Assembly: GCA_030835125.1 (NCBI GenBank)
Contig: JAUQWM010000063.1
Span: 186,001-250,000 of the forward strand
DNA from: Gemmatimonadaceae bacterium
GTDB lineage: Bacteria > Gemmatimonadota > Gemmatimonadetes > Gemmatimonadales > Gemmatimonadaceae
Reading direction: 5' to 3'
DNA: 64,000 nt
In this document: positions 43,722 to 52,868 of the stretch, in pieces
Numbering within the stretch: the stretch's first letter is position 1
Layout of the letters: each line of letters starts with the position of its first letter
The notes under the pieces: generated by a model
What the model saw: the letters and a program-made list of their open reading frames with translations, nothing else
The model's database searches: none
What the model was told of the DNA's origin: nothing
Position numbers and translations under genes: made by a program

Positions 43722-43838
43722 CCATAGTGCGCCGGGCACCCGAGCGTCCCCGTCGACGCTCGCCACTGAAAGTGCTGGTGCCCGCTCCAAGTCCAGGGGA
43801 TGGTCGGGAGGCCTCCTGGAGTCAGACTTCAGTCCTTT

Positions 43839-43880
43839 GCACTCAGCACTCTGCAATCAGCAATCTGCACTCTGCAATCG
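43839..43880. repeat. Heptamer array, GCAATCT/GCACTCT, 6 units
   Basis: GCACTCA, GCACTCT, GCAATCA, GCAATCT, GCACTCT and GCAATCG in exact phase. It ends 2 bp from the 3' end of tRNA-Lys. Inverted relative to 42430-42464. Confidence 0.88.
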
Positions 43881-43882
43881 AG

Positions 43883-43955
<73 letters not shown>

Positions 43956-43969
43956 GCACTGCCTGACGC

Positions 43970-44806
43970 TTACTCGGGCTCGGCGAACACGTCGAAATGC
44001 GACCACTGCATCAGGTCGTCCTCGCCCAGCGGCGTCCCGCGATAGTCCGTCTCCTCGCTCTCCACCTTGTACATCCGGTAGCCGAGCGCCCGCAGGTCCT
44101 GATAATAGCCACGCCGCATCGGTTCCGGCGTGTGCTTGTACATCTCCGTCTTCAGGAAGGGGCGCCGGGACTCGAGGATCGGGCGCAAGGACGCCGCCAC
44201 CTCCCTGTCGAAGCCCTCGGTGTCGATCTTGATGTACCGGATTCGTTCCACCAGGTCCGGAAACCGCTGCTCCAGCAATCGCGGCAGGTTGCGGCCTTCC
44301 ACCCGCAGCGCGAAGAAGTGCGCATGCCGCCAGCGGGAGATCCCGGGATGGTGGCCACCGTTGCAGAAGCCGGGATCGGAATACTCGAACTCGAACGTCC
44401 CGTCCTCCGGGGTCGCAGCGTAATTCAGCGGGATGATATGGGTCCGGTCCTGGTTCAGCCCGGCGTTGATCTCGAGGACCTTGTACGCGTGGACGTTGGG
44501 CTCGAACGCGAGGACGGCTCCCTTGCTCCCGACGGCCAGCGCGATCGGCACGGTCGAGTCGCCGGAGTGCGCGCCGATATCGATCGCCACGTCGCCCGGC
44601 TGGAGGAATCCCCGTAGCGCGTCGACCATGGACTGGGTAATCCTGGCCCCACCGCCTGCCCGGTATCGCCGCTCGGCGCTTGGATGCATCCACCGCGCGA
44701 AATCGATCGTGCCGTCCCGGGCCAGCTCGATCCGTCTGATCTCACTGGGATACTCGCGCAGGGCCGGGCGCATGCCCAGTCCGTACAGCAACTCCTTCAG
44801 CTTCAC
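43970..44806 (-). CDS. FkbM-family SAM-dependent methyltransferase
   Basis: 278 residues from the GTG at 44806 (VKLKELLYGLG); an ATG at residue 11 is also possible. The SAM site is DVAIDIGAHSGDSTVPIA, then VLAFEPN and the FkbM hallmark IRYIKIDTEGFDREV. These enzymes methylate sugars or polyketide-like hydroxyls. There are no polysaccharide genes next to it. The substrate is unknown. Confidence 0.8.
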   Translation of the reverse strand: MKLKELLYGLGMRPALREYPSEIRRIELARDGTIDFARWMHPSAERRYRAGGGARITQSMVDALRGFLQPGDVAIDIGAHSGDSTVPIALAVGSKGAVLAFEPNVHAYKVLEINAGLNQDRTHIIPLNYAATPEDGTFEFEYSDPGFCNGGHHPGISRWRHAHFFALRVEGRNLPRLLEQRFPDLVERIRYIKIDTEGFDREVAASLRPILESRRPFLKTEMYKHTPEPMRRGYYQDLRALGYRMYKVESEETDYRGTPLGEDDLMQWSHFDVFAEPE

Positions 44807-44918
44807 AGCGAGAAGGTGTGCACGAGGCCGGAATATACACGCCCTGGCCGGGCCGTCGATCCCCCGCTCGAGTCCGCATTCGTGGCGATCACCTGACCCG
44901 CCCGTGACACTTCCCCCG

Positions 44919-45419
44919 ATGCGGACCTCCCAGGAACCGCTAGTATTCGGAGACCCGGTCCTGGGAGGCGGGATGCTGGCGAGGGAGATCATGACTCGCG
45001 ATCCGCTGTGGGTACTGCCAACGGATCCGATCTGGCGGGCAGCCGAGATGATGCGCTACCACGGTATTGGTTGTACCCCGGTCATCGCCGACGAGGGATC
45101 GCGGCAGGTGGTCGGCGTCCTGACCGACAGGGACATCACCACGCGCTGCGTGGCCCGCAAGCACTCGGGCAACTGCCGCGTCTCGGACCACATGACCGCG
45201 ACCCCGATCCACTCGGTGACCGCGGGCGATGACGCTGCGCGGGCGATCCAGAAGATGGAGGCGGCTCGCGTGCGCCGCGTGCCGGTCCTCACCGCCGACG
45301 GCGCGCTCATCGGGATCATCAGCCAGGGCGACCTGCTCCGCCACCTGGGCCATCGCGACCCAGTGGCCTTCGAGCGCGCCATGGAGCACGTGTACGCGGG
45401 ATCGACCTTCGTGCGGTAG
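44919..45419 (+). CDS. Twin CBS-domain protein
   Basis: 166 residues. Two CBS repeats: MTRDPLWVLPTDPIWRAAEMM to GVLTDRDITTR, and MTATPIHSVTAGDDAARAIQKM to IGIISQGDLLRHL. Stand-alone CBS pairs bind adenine nucleotides and regulate other proteins. The start at 44919 is set by frame; ATG 44973 would remove a short leader. It is followed by a ten-unit heptamer array. Confidence 0.85.
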   Translation: MRTSQEPLVFGDPVLGGGMLAREIMTRDPLWVLPTDPIWRAAEMMRYHGIGCTPVIADEGSRQVVGVLTDRDITTRCVARKHSGNCRVSDHMTATPIHSVTAGDDAARAIQKMEAARVRRVPVLTADGALIGIISQGDLLRHLGHRDPVAFERAMEHVYAGSTFVR

Positions 45420-45427
45420 GGAACGAA

Positions 45428-45497
45428 GGGCAGAGGGCAGAGGGCAGAGGGCAGAGTGCAGAGTGCAGAGTGCAAATTGCAGAGTGTAGAACGCAGA
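45428..45497. repeat. Heptamer array grading from GGGCAGA to GTGCAGA, 10 units
   Basis: Four GGGCAGA, two GTGCAGA, then GTGCAAA, TTGCAGA, GTGTAGA and ACGCAGA, all in strict 7-bp phase over 70 bp. It starts 8 bp after the CBS stop codon. It joins two otherwise separate families within one array. Confidence 0.9.
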
Positions 45498-45557
45498 ACG
45501 ATCGGCTCGCAGCAACTCACGGGTGAGAGGCCGCTTTGCGCTCAGCTCACCGCCCCA

Positions 45558-45601
45558 AACGACAAAGGGCCCGAGGCGTTTCGCCTCGGGCCCTTGTCGT
45601 T
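45558..45601. terminator. Strong terminator hairpin after ompA-like gene
   Basis: GGGCCCGAGGC (45567-45577) pairs with GCCTCGGGCCC (45583-45593). The stem continues outward through AACGACAA and TTGTCGTT. It lies 14 bp past the stop codon of the minus-strand OmpA gene and after the CBS gene, so it can serve both. Confidence 0.85.
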
Positions 45602-45614
45602 GGAGCTGACCTGC

Positions 45615-46280
45615 TTACGGCTGGATGCTGGAGATCACGCGGCCGTTCGCCGTCGACTCGACGATGAACACCACGCGGCGGTTCGTCTGGGCACCCGGCT
45701 CATCGCGCTCGGCGCCCTTCACGACCTGCCGATCCTCGCCCATGCCGACCGGGCGCAGTTCGACGCCCGTCAGGCCGGCCGTCGACAGGTACGACGCCAC
45801 CGACTCGGCGCGCTTCTGCGACAGGGTCTTGTTGAAGGACCGCGAACCGGCCGGGTCAGCGTGACCCTCGACCGTCACCACGGTGCCGCTGTAGTGCTTG
45901 CCGACGATCTGCGCGAAACGATCCAGGCTCGCGCGATCCTCATCACGGATGGCCGCGTCGTTGAACGCGAACGTCACGGGGAACGCGAACTTCATCCCGT
46001 TCTCCATCGCGGTGATCTTGGCCCCGAACTCATCACGCAGCGCGGTCAGGTCGCGACGAAGCGCGGCGACGTCCGTCTGCAGCGTGGCGACTTCCGACTT
46101 CACGGCGTTCAGGTCGGTCCCGAGCGTCGTCACCTTTCCGTTGATGTCCGTGTCGGCTGCCTCGCGAGCGCTCCGCTCTGCGGCGACACCCGTCTCAACC
46201 TGGTTGCGAACGTATCCCTTCGTAGCGCACGCGCTCAGGGACGCCGACGCAAGTGCCAGCATGGCGATGTTGCGGATCAT
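45615..46280 (-). CDS. OmpA-family peptidoglycan-binding lipoprotein
   Basis: 221 residues. Start ATG 46280 with a strong GGGGGA ribosome binding site. Lipobox ASLSAC. Residues about 30-100 form a coiled coil (repeated heptads around VTTLGTDLNAVKSEVATLQTD), like Lpp. The OmpA_C domain follows, with VEGHADPAGSRSFN and the peptidoglycan signature NKTLSQKRAESVASYL. It probably tethers the outer membrane to peptidoglycan. A CRP-type palindrome lies 126 bp upstream. Confidence 0.9.
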   Translation of the reverse strand: MIRNIAMLALASASLSACATKGYVRNQVETGVAAERSAREAADTDINGKVTTLGTDLNAVKSEVATLQTDVAALRRDLTALRDEFGAKITAMENGMKFAFPVTFAFNDAAIRDEDRASLDRFAQIVGKHYSGTVVTVEGHADPAGSRSFNKTLSQKRAESVASYLSTAGLTGVELRPVGMGEDRQVVKGAERDEPGAQTNRRVVFIVESTANGRVISSIQP

Positions 46281-46405
46281 TGATATTTCCCCCACTTACG
46301 GAGTTGATTCGTTGTCTTGGGGCCACAGCGCCGATTGTCATCCGGCGGGCCACAATCGTCACAATGGACGCAAGGAGAACGTAGCGGTAACACCGGTTAA
46401 AGCTC

Positions 46406-46421
46406 TGTGACCCGAGTCACA
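46406..46421. promoter_or_regulatory. CRP/FNR-type operator
   Basis: TGTGA-CCCGAG-TCACA is a perfect match to the CRP consensus TGTGA-N6-TCACA. On the minus strand a possible -10 (TACGTT, 46383-46378) would put this site near -41, a class II position for the ompA-like gene. It could also act on the plus-strand gene starting at 46561. The regulator itself is not in the window. Confidence 0.6.
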
Positions 46422-46560
46422 AGGCGTTGGTACTCTTTCACTTGTCGCATCTGAGCCGGCCGTTGGGCACGAAACGCAATCTCCTCGGCCGGGAACCGCT
46501 CCGGCGCGAGGGGACTTCGGCAGGTTGCGTCCGGCATTCCCCGAAATCCGCTGTCACGAC

Positions 46561-47409
46561 ATGACCAACGCCCCAGTCGAGCCGCGTTGGGTCGCCATCG
46601 AGCCGCCACGAGCCCGCTCACTGTCCGATGCCCGGATCCAGCTCCACTACGCCGCCCAACTGGCGAGCGCCGTCGGCATCTCCTACCTCCCAGCGCTGTC
46701 CGATGACAGCCACACCAACCTCGGCTGGGATCCATCCCACCAGGCCCTGGTCTCGCATGGCGTACGCTCCAGGTCGCGAACGATCCGCGCAGGCATTCGA
46801 CCGGCCGACCTCAGCCTGATCGTTCTGGATCAAGCGTCGACGGTTGCGGCGATCCCGTTGTCTGGATCGACCCTACGGAAGGCCGCCGATGCCCTGCGTG
46901 ACGTGCTGGCGAGCGCGGGTCTCGACCGGGAGTTCCCCCTCGAGTTCGACGGGTTGCCCCAGCACGCGGTGGGCAAAGGAGCCGCGTTCGATGGGTCGGA
47001 TACCGTCGCGTTCGCCGAACTCGCGCACTGGTTCGCCAACGCGCACATCGCGCTCGACGCCCTGCGTGAACACACCCATGGCTCTGACGTTCGCTGCTGG
47101 CCGCATCACTTCGACATCGCGACACTCGCGACGGTCGGGCCTGGGAAGTCGTGTGGCGCCGGCCTCACGCCGGGCGACGAATGGTATCAGGAACCGTACT
47201 TTTACGTGAACGCGTATCCGTCTCCGCCAGCCGATCGCGTCGTCGGAACACTCGCCGGAGGCGGGACGTGGCACACGACCGGTTGGACCGGCGCTGTCCT
47301 CCCGGGATCGCGTCTCCGGGATGTGGCGACCGAACAGGCGGCCCAGGTGCAGTCTTTTCTCGACTCGGCATTCGCGGCGTGCTCGCGGCTGGCGGCAGCG
47401 CCGGCCTGA
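46561..47409 (+). CDS. DUF5996-family protein
   Basis: 282 residues. Recognised by ARIQLHYAAQ, DDSHTNLGWDP, CWPHHFDIATL and PGDEWYQEPYFYVNAYP, which are spaced as in the DUF5996 family. The His-rich PHHFD may bind metal. No signal peptide. Function unknown. Shares its upstream region with the OmpA-like gene and its CRP-type site. Confidence 0.75.
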   Translation: MTNAPVEPRWVAIEPPRARSLSDARIQLHYAAQLASAVGISYLPALSDDSHTNLGWDPSHQALVSHGVRSRSRTIRAGIRPADLSLIVLDQASTVAAIPLSGSTLRKAADALRDVLASAGLDREFPLEFDGLPQHAVGKGAAFDGSDTVAFAELAHWFANAHIALDALREHTHGSDVRCWPHHFDIATLATVGPGKSCGAGLTPGDEWYQEPYFYVNAYPSPPADRVVGTLAGGGTWHTTGWTGAVLPGSRLRDVATEQAAQVQSFLDSAFAACSRLAAAPA

Positions 47410-47635
47410 CCGGTCAGGCGACTCCAGGCAGGACCTGGGCCGAGGTCGCACGAGTAGCGACCTGGTGCCATGATGATGGCTCGCCCGAAGCGGGGTAGGG
47501 ATCGAGGGAACCGAGGGTGGGTTCCATGAGTTAATCACCACTCTACCCGCGGCTGGCACCTTCATCGAACGTCCGGCTCGTTCGAGTCAGCCGGGCCCGC
47601 GGAATTCCATCAAGCCATCGAGGACTGATCCAGGC

Positions 47636-48904
47636 ATGACGCTCGTCGCCGATCCTGTGCCTTCGAGCCACCAGGCGCCCGACCTGGCGACCCGGTTTCG
47701 TGCTGTGCGCGACCGAACCGTCGCGCTGTGCGAACCCCTGGAGGTCGAGGACTTCGTGGTGAGCAGCATGCCGGATGTCAGCCCCACGAAATGGCATCTC
47801 GCCCACACCAGCTGGTTCTTCGAGACGTTCCTGCTGGCGGCACACGAACCTGCGTACGCCAGCCCGAACCCCCGTTACGCGTTCCTGTTCAACTCGTACT
47901 ACGTGCAGGCCGGCGAACGGCATTGCCGCGCCCAGCGCGGGCTGGTGACGCGGCCGACGGTGAGCGAGGTGTTCGACTATCGGGCGTTCGTCGACGCCGC
48001 GGTCATGCGACTGTGCGACCGCATCGGTGGCGACCAGGATCACCCGGCGTGGCCGATCATCGAGCTCGGCATCCACCATGAGCAGCAGCACCAGGAACTG
48101 CTGTTGACGGACATCAAGCACGTCTTCTGGATGAACCCGCTGCGTCCGGCGTACGGGAATCGGGCGCGCCCGGCGGCGCCTCCCGGCGCGATGACCTGGC
48201 ATGCGCACGACGCCGGCGTCAGGCAGGTCGGTCATGCGGGTCGCGGATTCGCGTTCGACAACGAGGGTCCGGCACATCGCGTGTTCACCGAGGCGTTTCG
48301 TGTCGCCAGTCGGTTGGTGACCAACGGCGAGTACCTGGAGTTCATGGGGGACGGCGGCTACCGGCGTCCCGAGCTCTGGCTCTCGAATGGCTGGGCGTCC
48401 CTCCGTGAACGCCATTGGGTGGCACCGATGTACTGGGAGCGGTCCGACAGCGCGTGGCGCGAGTTCACGCTGGGCGGAGATGGCGACCTCGATCCTTCGC
48501 TTCCCGTGACGCACGTCAGCTACTACGAAGCCGACGCCTATGCCCGCTGGGCGGGCCATCGACTGGCGACGGAAGCCGAGTGGGAGACGGCGGCCGCGCC
48601 GCGGTCGACGGACGGCACGTACGCCGACGGCAACCGCTTCCATCCAGCGCCGGACCCGGGGAGCGGGCAGTGGTTCGGCGAAACGTGGCAATGGACCGCG
48701 AGTCCCTACGTGGCGTATCCCGGGTTCAAGCCCTCGCCCGGCGCCATCGGTGAGTACAATGGCAAGTGGATGTGCGACCAGTGGGTGCTCCGTGGCGCCT
48801 CGTGCGCCACGCCGCGGTCGCACGCGCGGCTCACCTACCGGAACTTCTTCCCGAGCGATGCGCGCTGGCAGTTCAGCGGCATCCGCCTGGCGAGCGAACC
48901 ATGA
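47636..48904 (+). CDS. egtB: Ergothioneine sulfoxide synthase
   Basis: 422 residues. The N-terminal DinB_2 domain has iron ligands in HLAHTSWFFETF and the HxxxHxE motif in GIHHEQQHQELLLTDI. The C-terminal FGE-sulfatase fold includes VSYYEADAYARWAGHRLATEAEWE and WVLRGASCATPRSHARLTYRNFF. It joins hercynine to a thiol (gamma-glutamylcysteine or cysteine) with oxygen. It is coupled to egtD by a 4-bp overlap. No egtA, egtC or egtE is near. Confidence 0.93.
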   Translation: MTLVADPVPSSHQAPDLATRFRAVRDRTVALCEPLEVEDFVVSSMPDVSPTKWHLAHTSWFFETFLLAAHEPAYASPNPRYAFLFNSYYVQAGERHCRAQRGLVTRPTVSEVFDYRAFVDAAVMRLCDRIGGDQDHPAWPIIELGIHHEQQHQELLLTDIKHVFWMNPLRPAYGNRARPAAPPGAMTWHAHDAGVRQVGHAGRGFAFDNEGPAHRVFTEAFRVASRLVTNGEYLEFMGDGGYRRPELWLSNGWASLRERHWVAPMYWERSDSAWREFTLGGDGDLDPSLPVTHVSYYEADAYARWAGHRLATEAEWETAAAPRSTDGTYADGNRFHPAPDPGSGQWFGETWQWTASPYVAYPGFKPSPGAIGEYNGKWMCDQWVLRGASCATPRSHARLTYRNFFPSDARWQFSGIRLASEP

Positions 48905-49875
48905 CCACGCGAACGGGAAATGCGGCCGGCAACCGTCTCGGCGCGTACAGCGCGCCCGATGCGCTGCGCGCGGAAGTCCTGCGGGGGTTGGCGAACCGTC
49001 CGAAGGCGCTGCCGCCGAAGCTGTTCTACGATCGCGTTGGCGCCCGGCTGTTCGAGGAAATCTGCGAGCTGCCCGAGTACTACCTCACGCGCACGGAGCT
49101 GTCGATCCTCGAGGAGCGGGCACCGCAGATCGCGGAGCGCTGTGGTGAGCACGTCGCACTCATCGAGTACGGCAGCGGCGCGGGCATAAAGGTGCGGCTC
49201 CTGCTCGACGAGCTGGAGAACCCGGCGGCGTACGTCCCCGTGGACATCTCCATGGAGCAACTGGTGGCGGTGGCGGCCGAGCGCGCCCGCCAGTATCCGC
49301 GCCTGCGGGTCGCGCCGGTTCATGCCGACTACACCACGCGCTTCCTGCTCCCCGCCCTGCCGCCGGGCGCGCGGCGCGTGGCGTTCTTTCCCGGCTCGAC
49401 CATCGGCAACCTGCACCCGGCCGAGGCGACCGCCTTCCTCAGCCGGATCCGCGCGACCGTTGGGCACGAAGGCGCACTCATCCTCGGCGTCGACCGGGGC
49501 AAGGACATCGACGTGCTTCACGCCGCGTACAACGACTCGTCAGGCGTGACGGCGGCGTTCAACCTCAACCTGCTGGCGCGCCTCAACCGCGAGTTTGGCG
49601 CCACGTTCGACCTGCGGACGTTCCGCCACCGCGCGCACTTCAACGAGGCGGCGAGCCGGATCGAGATGCACCTCGAGTCGCTCGTGGGCCAGCGGGTCCA
49701 CGTCGCCGGCGTGCCGATCGACTTCGCCCGCGGCGAGACGATCCTCACCGAGTGCTCCTACAAGTACGACCGCCCGTTCCTCGAGGACGTGGTGCGGGCC
49801 GCCGGGTTCTCCATCGAGCAACTCTGGACCGACGAGCAGGACTGGTTCTGGGTCGGCTTCCTGGTTCCCGCCTGA
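48901..49875 (+). CDS. egtD: Histidine N-alpha-methyltransferase
   Basis: 324 residues. Family blocks: LPPKLFYDRVGARLFEEICELPEYYLTRTE, IEYGSGAGIKVRLLL (SAM site), FFPGSTIGNLHP and the C-terminal TECSYKYD. It makes hercynine from histidine and three SAM. It overlaps egtB by 4 bp, and the stop lies 2 bp from that of convergent rnhB. Confidence 0.95.
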   Translation: MTTRTGNAAGNRLGAYSAPDALRAEVLRGLANRPKALPPKLFYDRVGARLFEEICELPEYYLTRTELSILEERAPQIAERCGEHVALIEYGSGAGIKVRLLLDELENPAAYVPVDISMEQLVAVAAERARQYPRLRVAPVHADYTTRFLLPALPPGARRVAFFPGSTIGNLHPAEATAFLSRIRATVGHEGALILGVDRGKDIDVLHAAYNDSSGVTAAFNLNLLARLNREFGATFDLRTFRHRAHFNEAASRIEMHLESLVGQRVHVAGVPIDFARGETILTECSYKYDRPFLEDVVRAAGFSIEQLWTDEQDWFWVGFLVPA

Positions 49876-49877
49876 CG

Positions 49878-50579
49878 TCAGGCGAGGGACGGGACGTTCG
49901 CCACCGGGACGTGCCCGACGTCCAGCACCATCAAGCCTGCCGGGTCTTCCTCGAACAGCAGTTCCAGCTGCTGCTTGTTGCGGAATGACGTGCGGTGGTG
50001 CGGCGTGCCCCCGATCGTGTCCACCACCGTGATGTGCTCCAGCGTGGCGTAGCCGCAATTCCGGTCCCACCCGTACGCCGGATAGCGCCTGGCGAGGCGC
50101 CGCATCAGCCCGTCCCGGATTACCTTGGCAACGATCGACGCGCACGCGATCGAATAACAGCGGGCGTCACCGTGCACGACCGCGGTGTGCTCGAGACCCA
50201 GGGTGCGGATGGGATTGCCGTCGAGGAGGATGTGGTCCGGCCGCAGGGCAAGCCTCGCGAGCGCGCGGCGGATGGCGCGCGTGCTGGCGTGGTAGATGTT
50301 GACGGTGTCGATCTCCCGGACCGACGCCGCGCCGACCCCGATCGCCAGCGCGGTGTCCCTGATCTTCCCCGCCAGGCGAACGCGATCGGGCTCGTTGACG
50401 CGCTTGGAGTCATCGACACCGGCGATGGCGCGCTTGTCCGGCGGCATGATGACGGCACATGCGACGACGGGGCCCGCGAGGGGGCCCCGTCCGACTTCAT
50501 CCACTCCGGCGAGCAGGGGACCATGCACGGCGCGCAGGTCGCGCTCGATGCCGCTCCACCGCTTCCGGCCGCCGCTCAT
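49878..50579 (-). CDS. rnhB: Ribonuclease HII
   Basis: 233 residues. Catalytic Asp-Glu in AGVDEVGRGPLAG, further acidic residue in ILLDGN and a conserved SIVAKVIRD and GYATLEH. It removes ribonucleotides from DNA. It ends the ffh-rpsP-rimM-trmD-rplS run. Confidence 0.95.
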   Translation of the reverse strand: MSGGRKRWSGIERDLRAVHGPLLAGVDEVGRGPLAGPVVACAVIMPPDKRAIAGVDDSKRVNEPDRVRLAGKIRDTALAIGVGAASVREIDTVNIYHASTRAIRRALARLALRPDHILLDGNPIRTLGLEHTAVVHGDARCYSIACASIVAKVIRDGLMRRLARRYPAYGWDRNCGYATLEHITVVDTIGGTPHHRTSFRNKQQLELLFEEDPAGLMVLDVGHVPVANVPSLA

Positions 50580-50592
50580 GGCCGAAGTATGT

Positions 50593-50618
50593 CACCGTGC
50601 GACCGGAATCGCACGGTG
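50593..50618. terminator. Hairpin between rplS and rnhB
   Basis: CACCGTGCGA (50593-50602) and TCGCACGGTG (50609-50618) form a perfect 10-bp stem with a 6-base loop. There is no T run, so it may be an attenuator or RNA-processing site within the operon rather than a full stop. Confidence 0.5.
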
Positions 50619-50627
50619 TTTCGCGGC

Positions 50628-51002
50628 TCAGGTCTCGACGCTGGTCTCCGGCACCGCGACGCGAACCTTCTTCTCGCGAATGCGCGTCGCCTTGCCCGAC
50701 AACGAGCGGAGATAGAACAGCTTCGCGCGGCGTACACGGCCGCGGCGCACCACGTTGATCTCGGCGATCATGGGGCTGTGGAGCGGGAAGATGCGCTCGA
50801 CGCCGACCCCGTTGGAGATCTTGCGGACCGTGAACGAGGCGCTGACACCGCTGCCGCGACGGGCGATGCACACGCCCTCGAACGCCTGGAGCCGCTCCTT
50901 GTCACCTTCACGAACGCGAACACTGACGCGCAGCGTATCGCCGGCGCGGAACGGAGGGACGACCTTCATCCACTCCTTCTGGGTTTCGATGAACGGATGC
51001 AT
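50628..51002 (-). CDS. rplS: Ribosomal protein bL19
   Basis: 124 residues from ATG 51002. [38 protein letters not shown] is the family core, and [21 protein letters not shown] ends it. Large-subunit protein at the subunit interface. 119 bp separate it from trmD. Confidence 0.97.
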   Translation of the reverse strand: MHPFIETQKEWMKVVPPFRAGDTLRVSVRVREGDKERLQAFEGVCIARRGSGVSASFTVRKISNGVGVERIFPLHSPMIAEINVVRRGRVRRAKLFYLRSLSGKATRIREKKVRVAVPETSVET

Positions 51003-51121
51003 GTTGACTGAGCTGATATTGGGGAGAAGGGGTAAAGTAGCGGACGACAAGGTCTTACGCTAGACCCGGCGAGGGGCGCAGAGTGCGAGGCGCAACCGCC
51101 AGGCGCCATGGACCGCCAGGA

Positions 51122-51793
51122 TCAGTCCGTGCGTCCTTCCACTTGTGCCTTGCGCTGCGACTGGCGGTCCCCTTCCTCCCTGCGCCAGGCGTCGATGCGC
51201 TTATGGTCCCCAGAGAGAAGGACTTCCGGCACCTCGTGGCCCCGGTAGACCGGAGGACGGGTGTAGCTGGGCGCACTCAGGCCCCGGTCGTAGAACGAGT
51301 CCCCGTGGGCGCTCCCCAGGTCCCCCATGGCTCCGGGCAGGAGGCGGACGGTGGCATCGATCACCGCCAGCGCGGCCGGCTCCCCCCCGCTCAGGACGAA
51401 GTCCCCAATCGAGACTTCCTCGGTCGCCAGGTGGTCGGCGACGCGCTGGTCGACGTCCTTGTAGTGACCACAGAGCAGGGTCAACTCGGGGCCCAGCGCA
51501 TAGCGGCGGGCGTCCTCCTGGGTGAACTGGCGGCCCCGGGGTGAGAGCAGGACGATGGGCCCAACCGGCTTGAGTGCCTCGATCGCCTCGAAGAACGGTT
51601 CCGGTTTCATGACCATGCCCGCCCCGCCGCCATAGGGATAGTCATCGACGGTGCGGTGCTTGTCGTGCGTGTAGTCGCGAAGGTCGACCATGCGATACGT
51701 CACCACGCCAGCCGCCGCCGCCCTCGCCGGAATGCTCAACGAGAGCGGACCGGTGAAGAAGTCAGGGAAGATGGTGACGACGCTGATCAGCAC
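51122..51793 (-). CDS. trmD: tRNA (guanine-37-N1)-methyltransferase
   Basis: 223 residues, GTG start. The deep-knot SAM site is visible: YPYGGGAGMVMKPEP, LSPRGRQFTQ, LCGHYKDVDQRV, EVSIGDFVLSGGEPAA. Methylates G37 next to the anticodon. Sits in the conserved rpsP-rimM-trmD-rplS order. Confidence 0.97.
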   Translation of the reverse strand: MLISVVTIFPDFFTGPLSLSIPARAAAAGVVTYRMVDLRDYTHDKHRTVDDYPYGGGAGMVMKPEPFFEAIEALKPVGPIVLLSPRGRQFTQEDARRYALGPELTLLCGHYKDVDQRVADHLATEEVSIGDFVLSGGEPAALAVIDATVRLLPGAMGDLGSAHGDSFYDRGLSAPSYTRPPVYRGHEVPEVLLSGDHKRIDAWRREEGDRQSQRKAQVEGRTD

Positions 51794-51844
51794 GAGACCA
51801 GGCCAGAGGCCACAGCCCGGAAGCCGGACACGGGCAACGCGGGG

Positions 51845-52384
51845 TCACGCATCGCCAAGAAGCCCATCCGGGAGGTCGACCACGATTCGCCTGGTGGGCA
51901 CGTCGACCTCGGTCGCGAAACGATACGGGATGAGCACCGTCCCACCGCCCCGTGGCACCTCGATCATGATATCGTGGGGCAACTCATAGTACGCCTGGAC
52001 GGTGCCGAGCACTTCCCCGCCCTCGAGCTCGACCTGCATGCCGACGAGGTCGTGCAGGTACACTTCGCCCGCTTCGGGCTCGGGGAGTTCTTCCCGCGGG
52101 AGGAGCAGGTATCGATCCCGCCAACGGTCGGCCTCGTCGCGACCCACGATCTCGCTGAACTGCACGCGGAACCCACCCTGGAATGGCTCCGCCAGCTCGA
52201 TACGGAGGCGCCGGTGGGGGACCACCGCGTCGCCCTTCACCGACCCCGCGAGAAGCGAGCGGCCGACGGAGTAGACTTCACCGGGACTGGACGTCATGGG
52301 TTCCACGACTACGATGCCGTGCAGGCCGTGGGAGCGCCGGATGCGGCCGACGACGACGAGATCGTCCGACGTTGGATCAGGCAT
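51845..52384 (-). CDS. rimM: 16S rRNA processing protein RimM
   Basis: 179 residues. N-terminal RimM barrel with VVVGRIRRSHGLHG, then a PRC barrel (LHDLVGMQVELEGGEVLGTV, DIMIEVPRGGGTVLIPY). Assists 30S head maturation. Its ATG and first two codons lie within a heptamer array (52376-52466), so the very N terminus MPDP is array-encoded. Confidence 0.93.
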   Translation of the reverse strand: MPDPTSDDLVVVGRIRRSHGLHGIVVVEPMTSSPGEVYSVGRSLLAGSVKGDAVVPHRRLRIELAEPFQGGFRVQFSEIVGRDEADRWRDRYLLLPREELPEPEAGEVYLHDLVGMQVELEGGEVLGTVQAYYELPHDIMIEVPRGGGTVLIPYRFATEVDVPTRRIVVDLPDGLLGDA

Positions 52385-52466
52385 CAGGCATCCGACAGGC
52401 AGCAGGCATCAGGCATCAGGCATCAGGGTCGATTGATGACTGATACCCGATGCCTGATGCCCGAGT
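52376..52466. repeat. Inverted heptamer arrays ATCAGGC / CTGATGC between rpsP and rimM
   Basis: Left: ATCAGGC twice, a degenerate stretch, ATCAGGC twice and ATCAGGG (to 52428). Right, 52440-52466: CTGATAC, CCGATGC, CTGATGC, CCGAGTA. The arms pair over about 20 bp. The array covers the rimM start codon and stops 2 bp short of the rpsP stop codon. Confidence 0.83.
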
Positions 52467-52468
52467 AG

Positions 52469-52786
52469 TTACTCCTCCGCCTTTGCTGCCACCGGCACCG
52501 CGGCCGCCTGCAGCTTCTTCGCCAGCCGGGCCTCGTGACGCGCCTTCAGGACGCCGGCGCGTCGCAGGAGCGAACGCACGGTATCCGACGGCAAGGCGCC
52601 CATGTCGAGCCAGTAGTTGGCGCGATCCTTCTGGACCTCGAGGCTGCCTTCTGCCTGACGAGGATGGTAGTGGCCAATGATCTCCACGAAGCGCCCGTCA
52701 CGGGGGCTCGTGCTCTCGGCGACGACGATGCGGTAGTGCGGCTGCTTCTTGCGGCCGACACGGCGGAGGCGGATTCGGACTGCCAT
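52469..52786 (-). CDS. rpsP: Ribosomal protein bS16
   Basis: 105 residues. MAVRIRLRRVGRKKQPHYRI is the family start, then VEIIGHYHPRQ and DMGALPSDTV. A GAGGG ribosome binding site lies 9 bp before the ATG. Small-subunit protein. Flanked by heptamer hairpins on both sides. Confidence 0.97.
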   Translation of the reverse strand: MAVRIRLRRVGRKKQPHYRIVVAESTSPRDGRFVEIIGHYHPRQAEGSLEVQKDRANYWLDMGALPSDTVRSLLRRAGVLKARHEARLAKKLQAAAVPVAAKAEE

Positions 52787-52868
52787 TACTGTACCCTCGT
52801 GAGGTGGTGGTGCGCTTCAACGGGCTCATCGCATCTCCGGAGGTTCCGGAGTGCACCCGATTGGGACA

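Noticed and set aside
51003-51121. Separate promoter for rplS
   Set aside because: An AT-richer stretch is present, but no -35/-10 pair with acceptable spacing could be defended.
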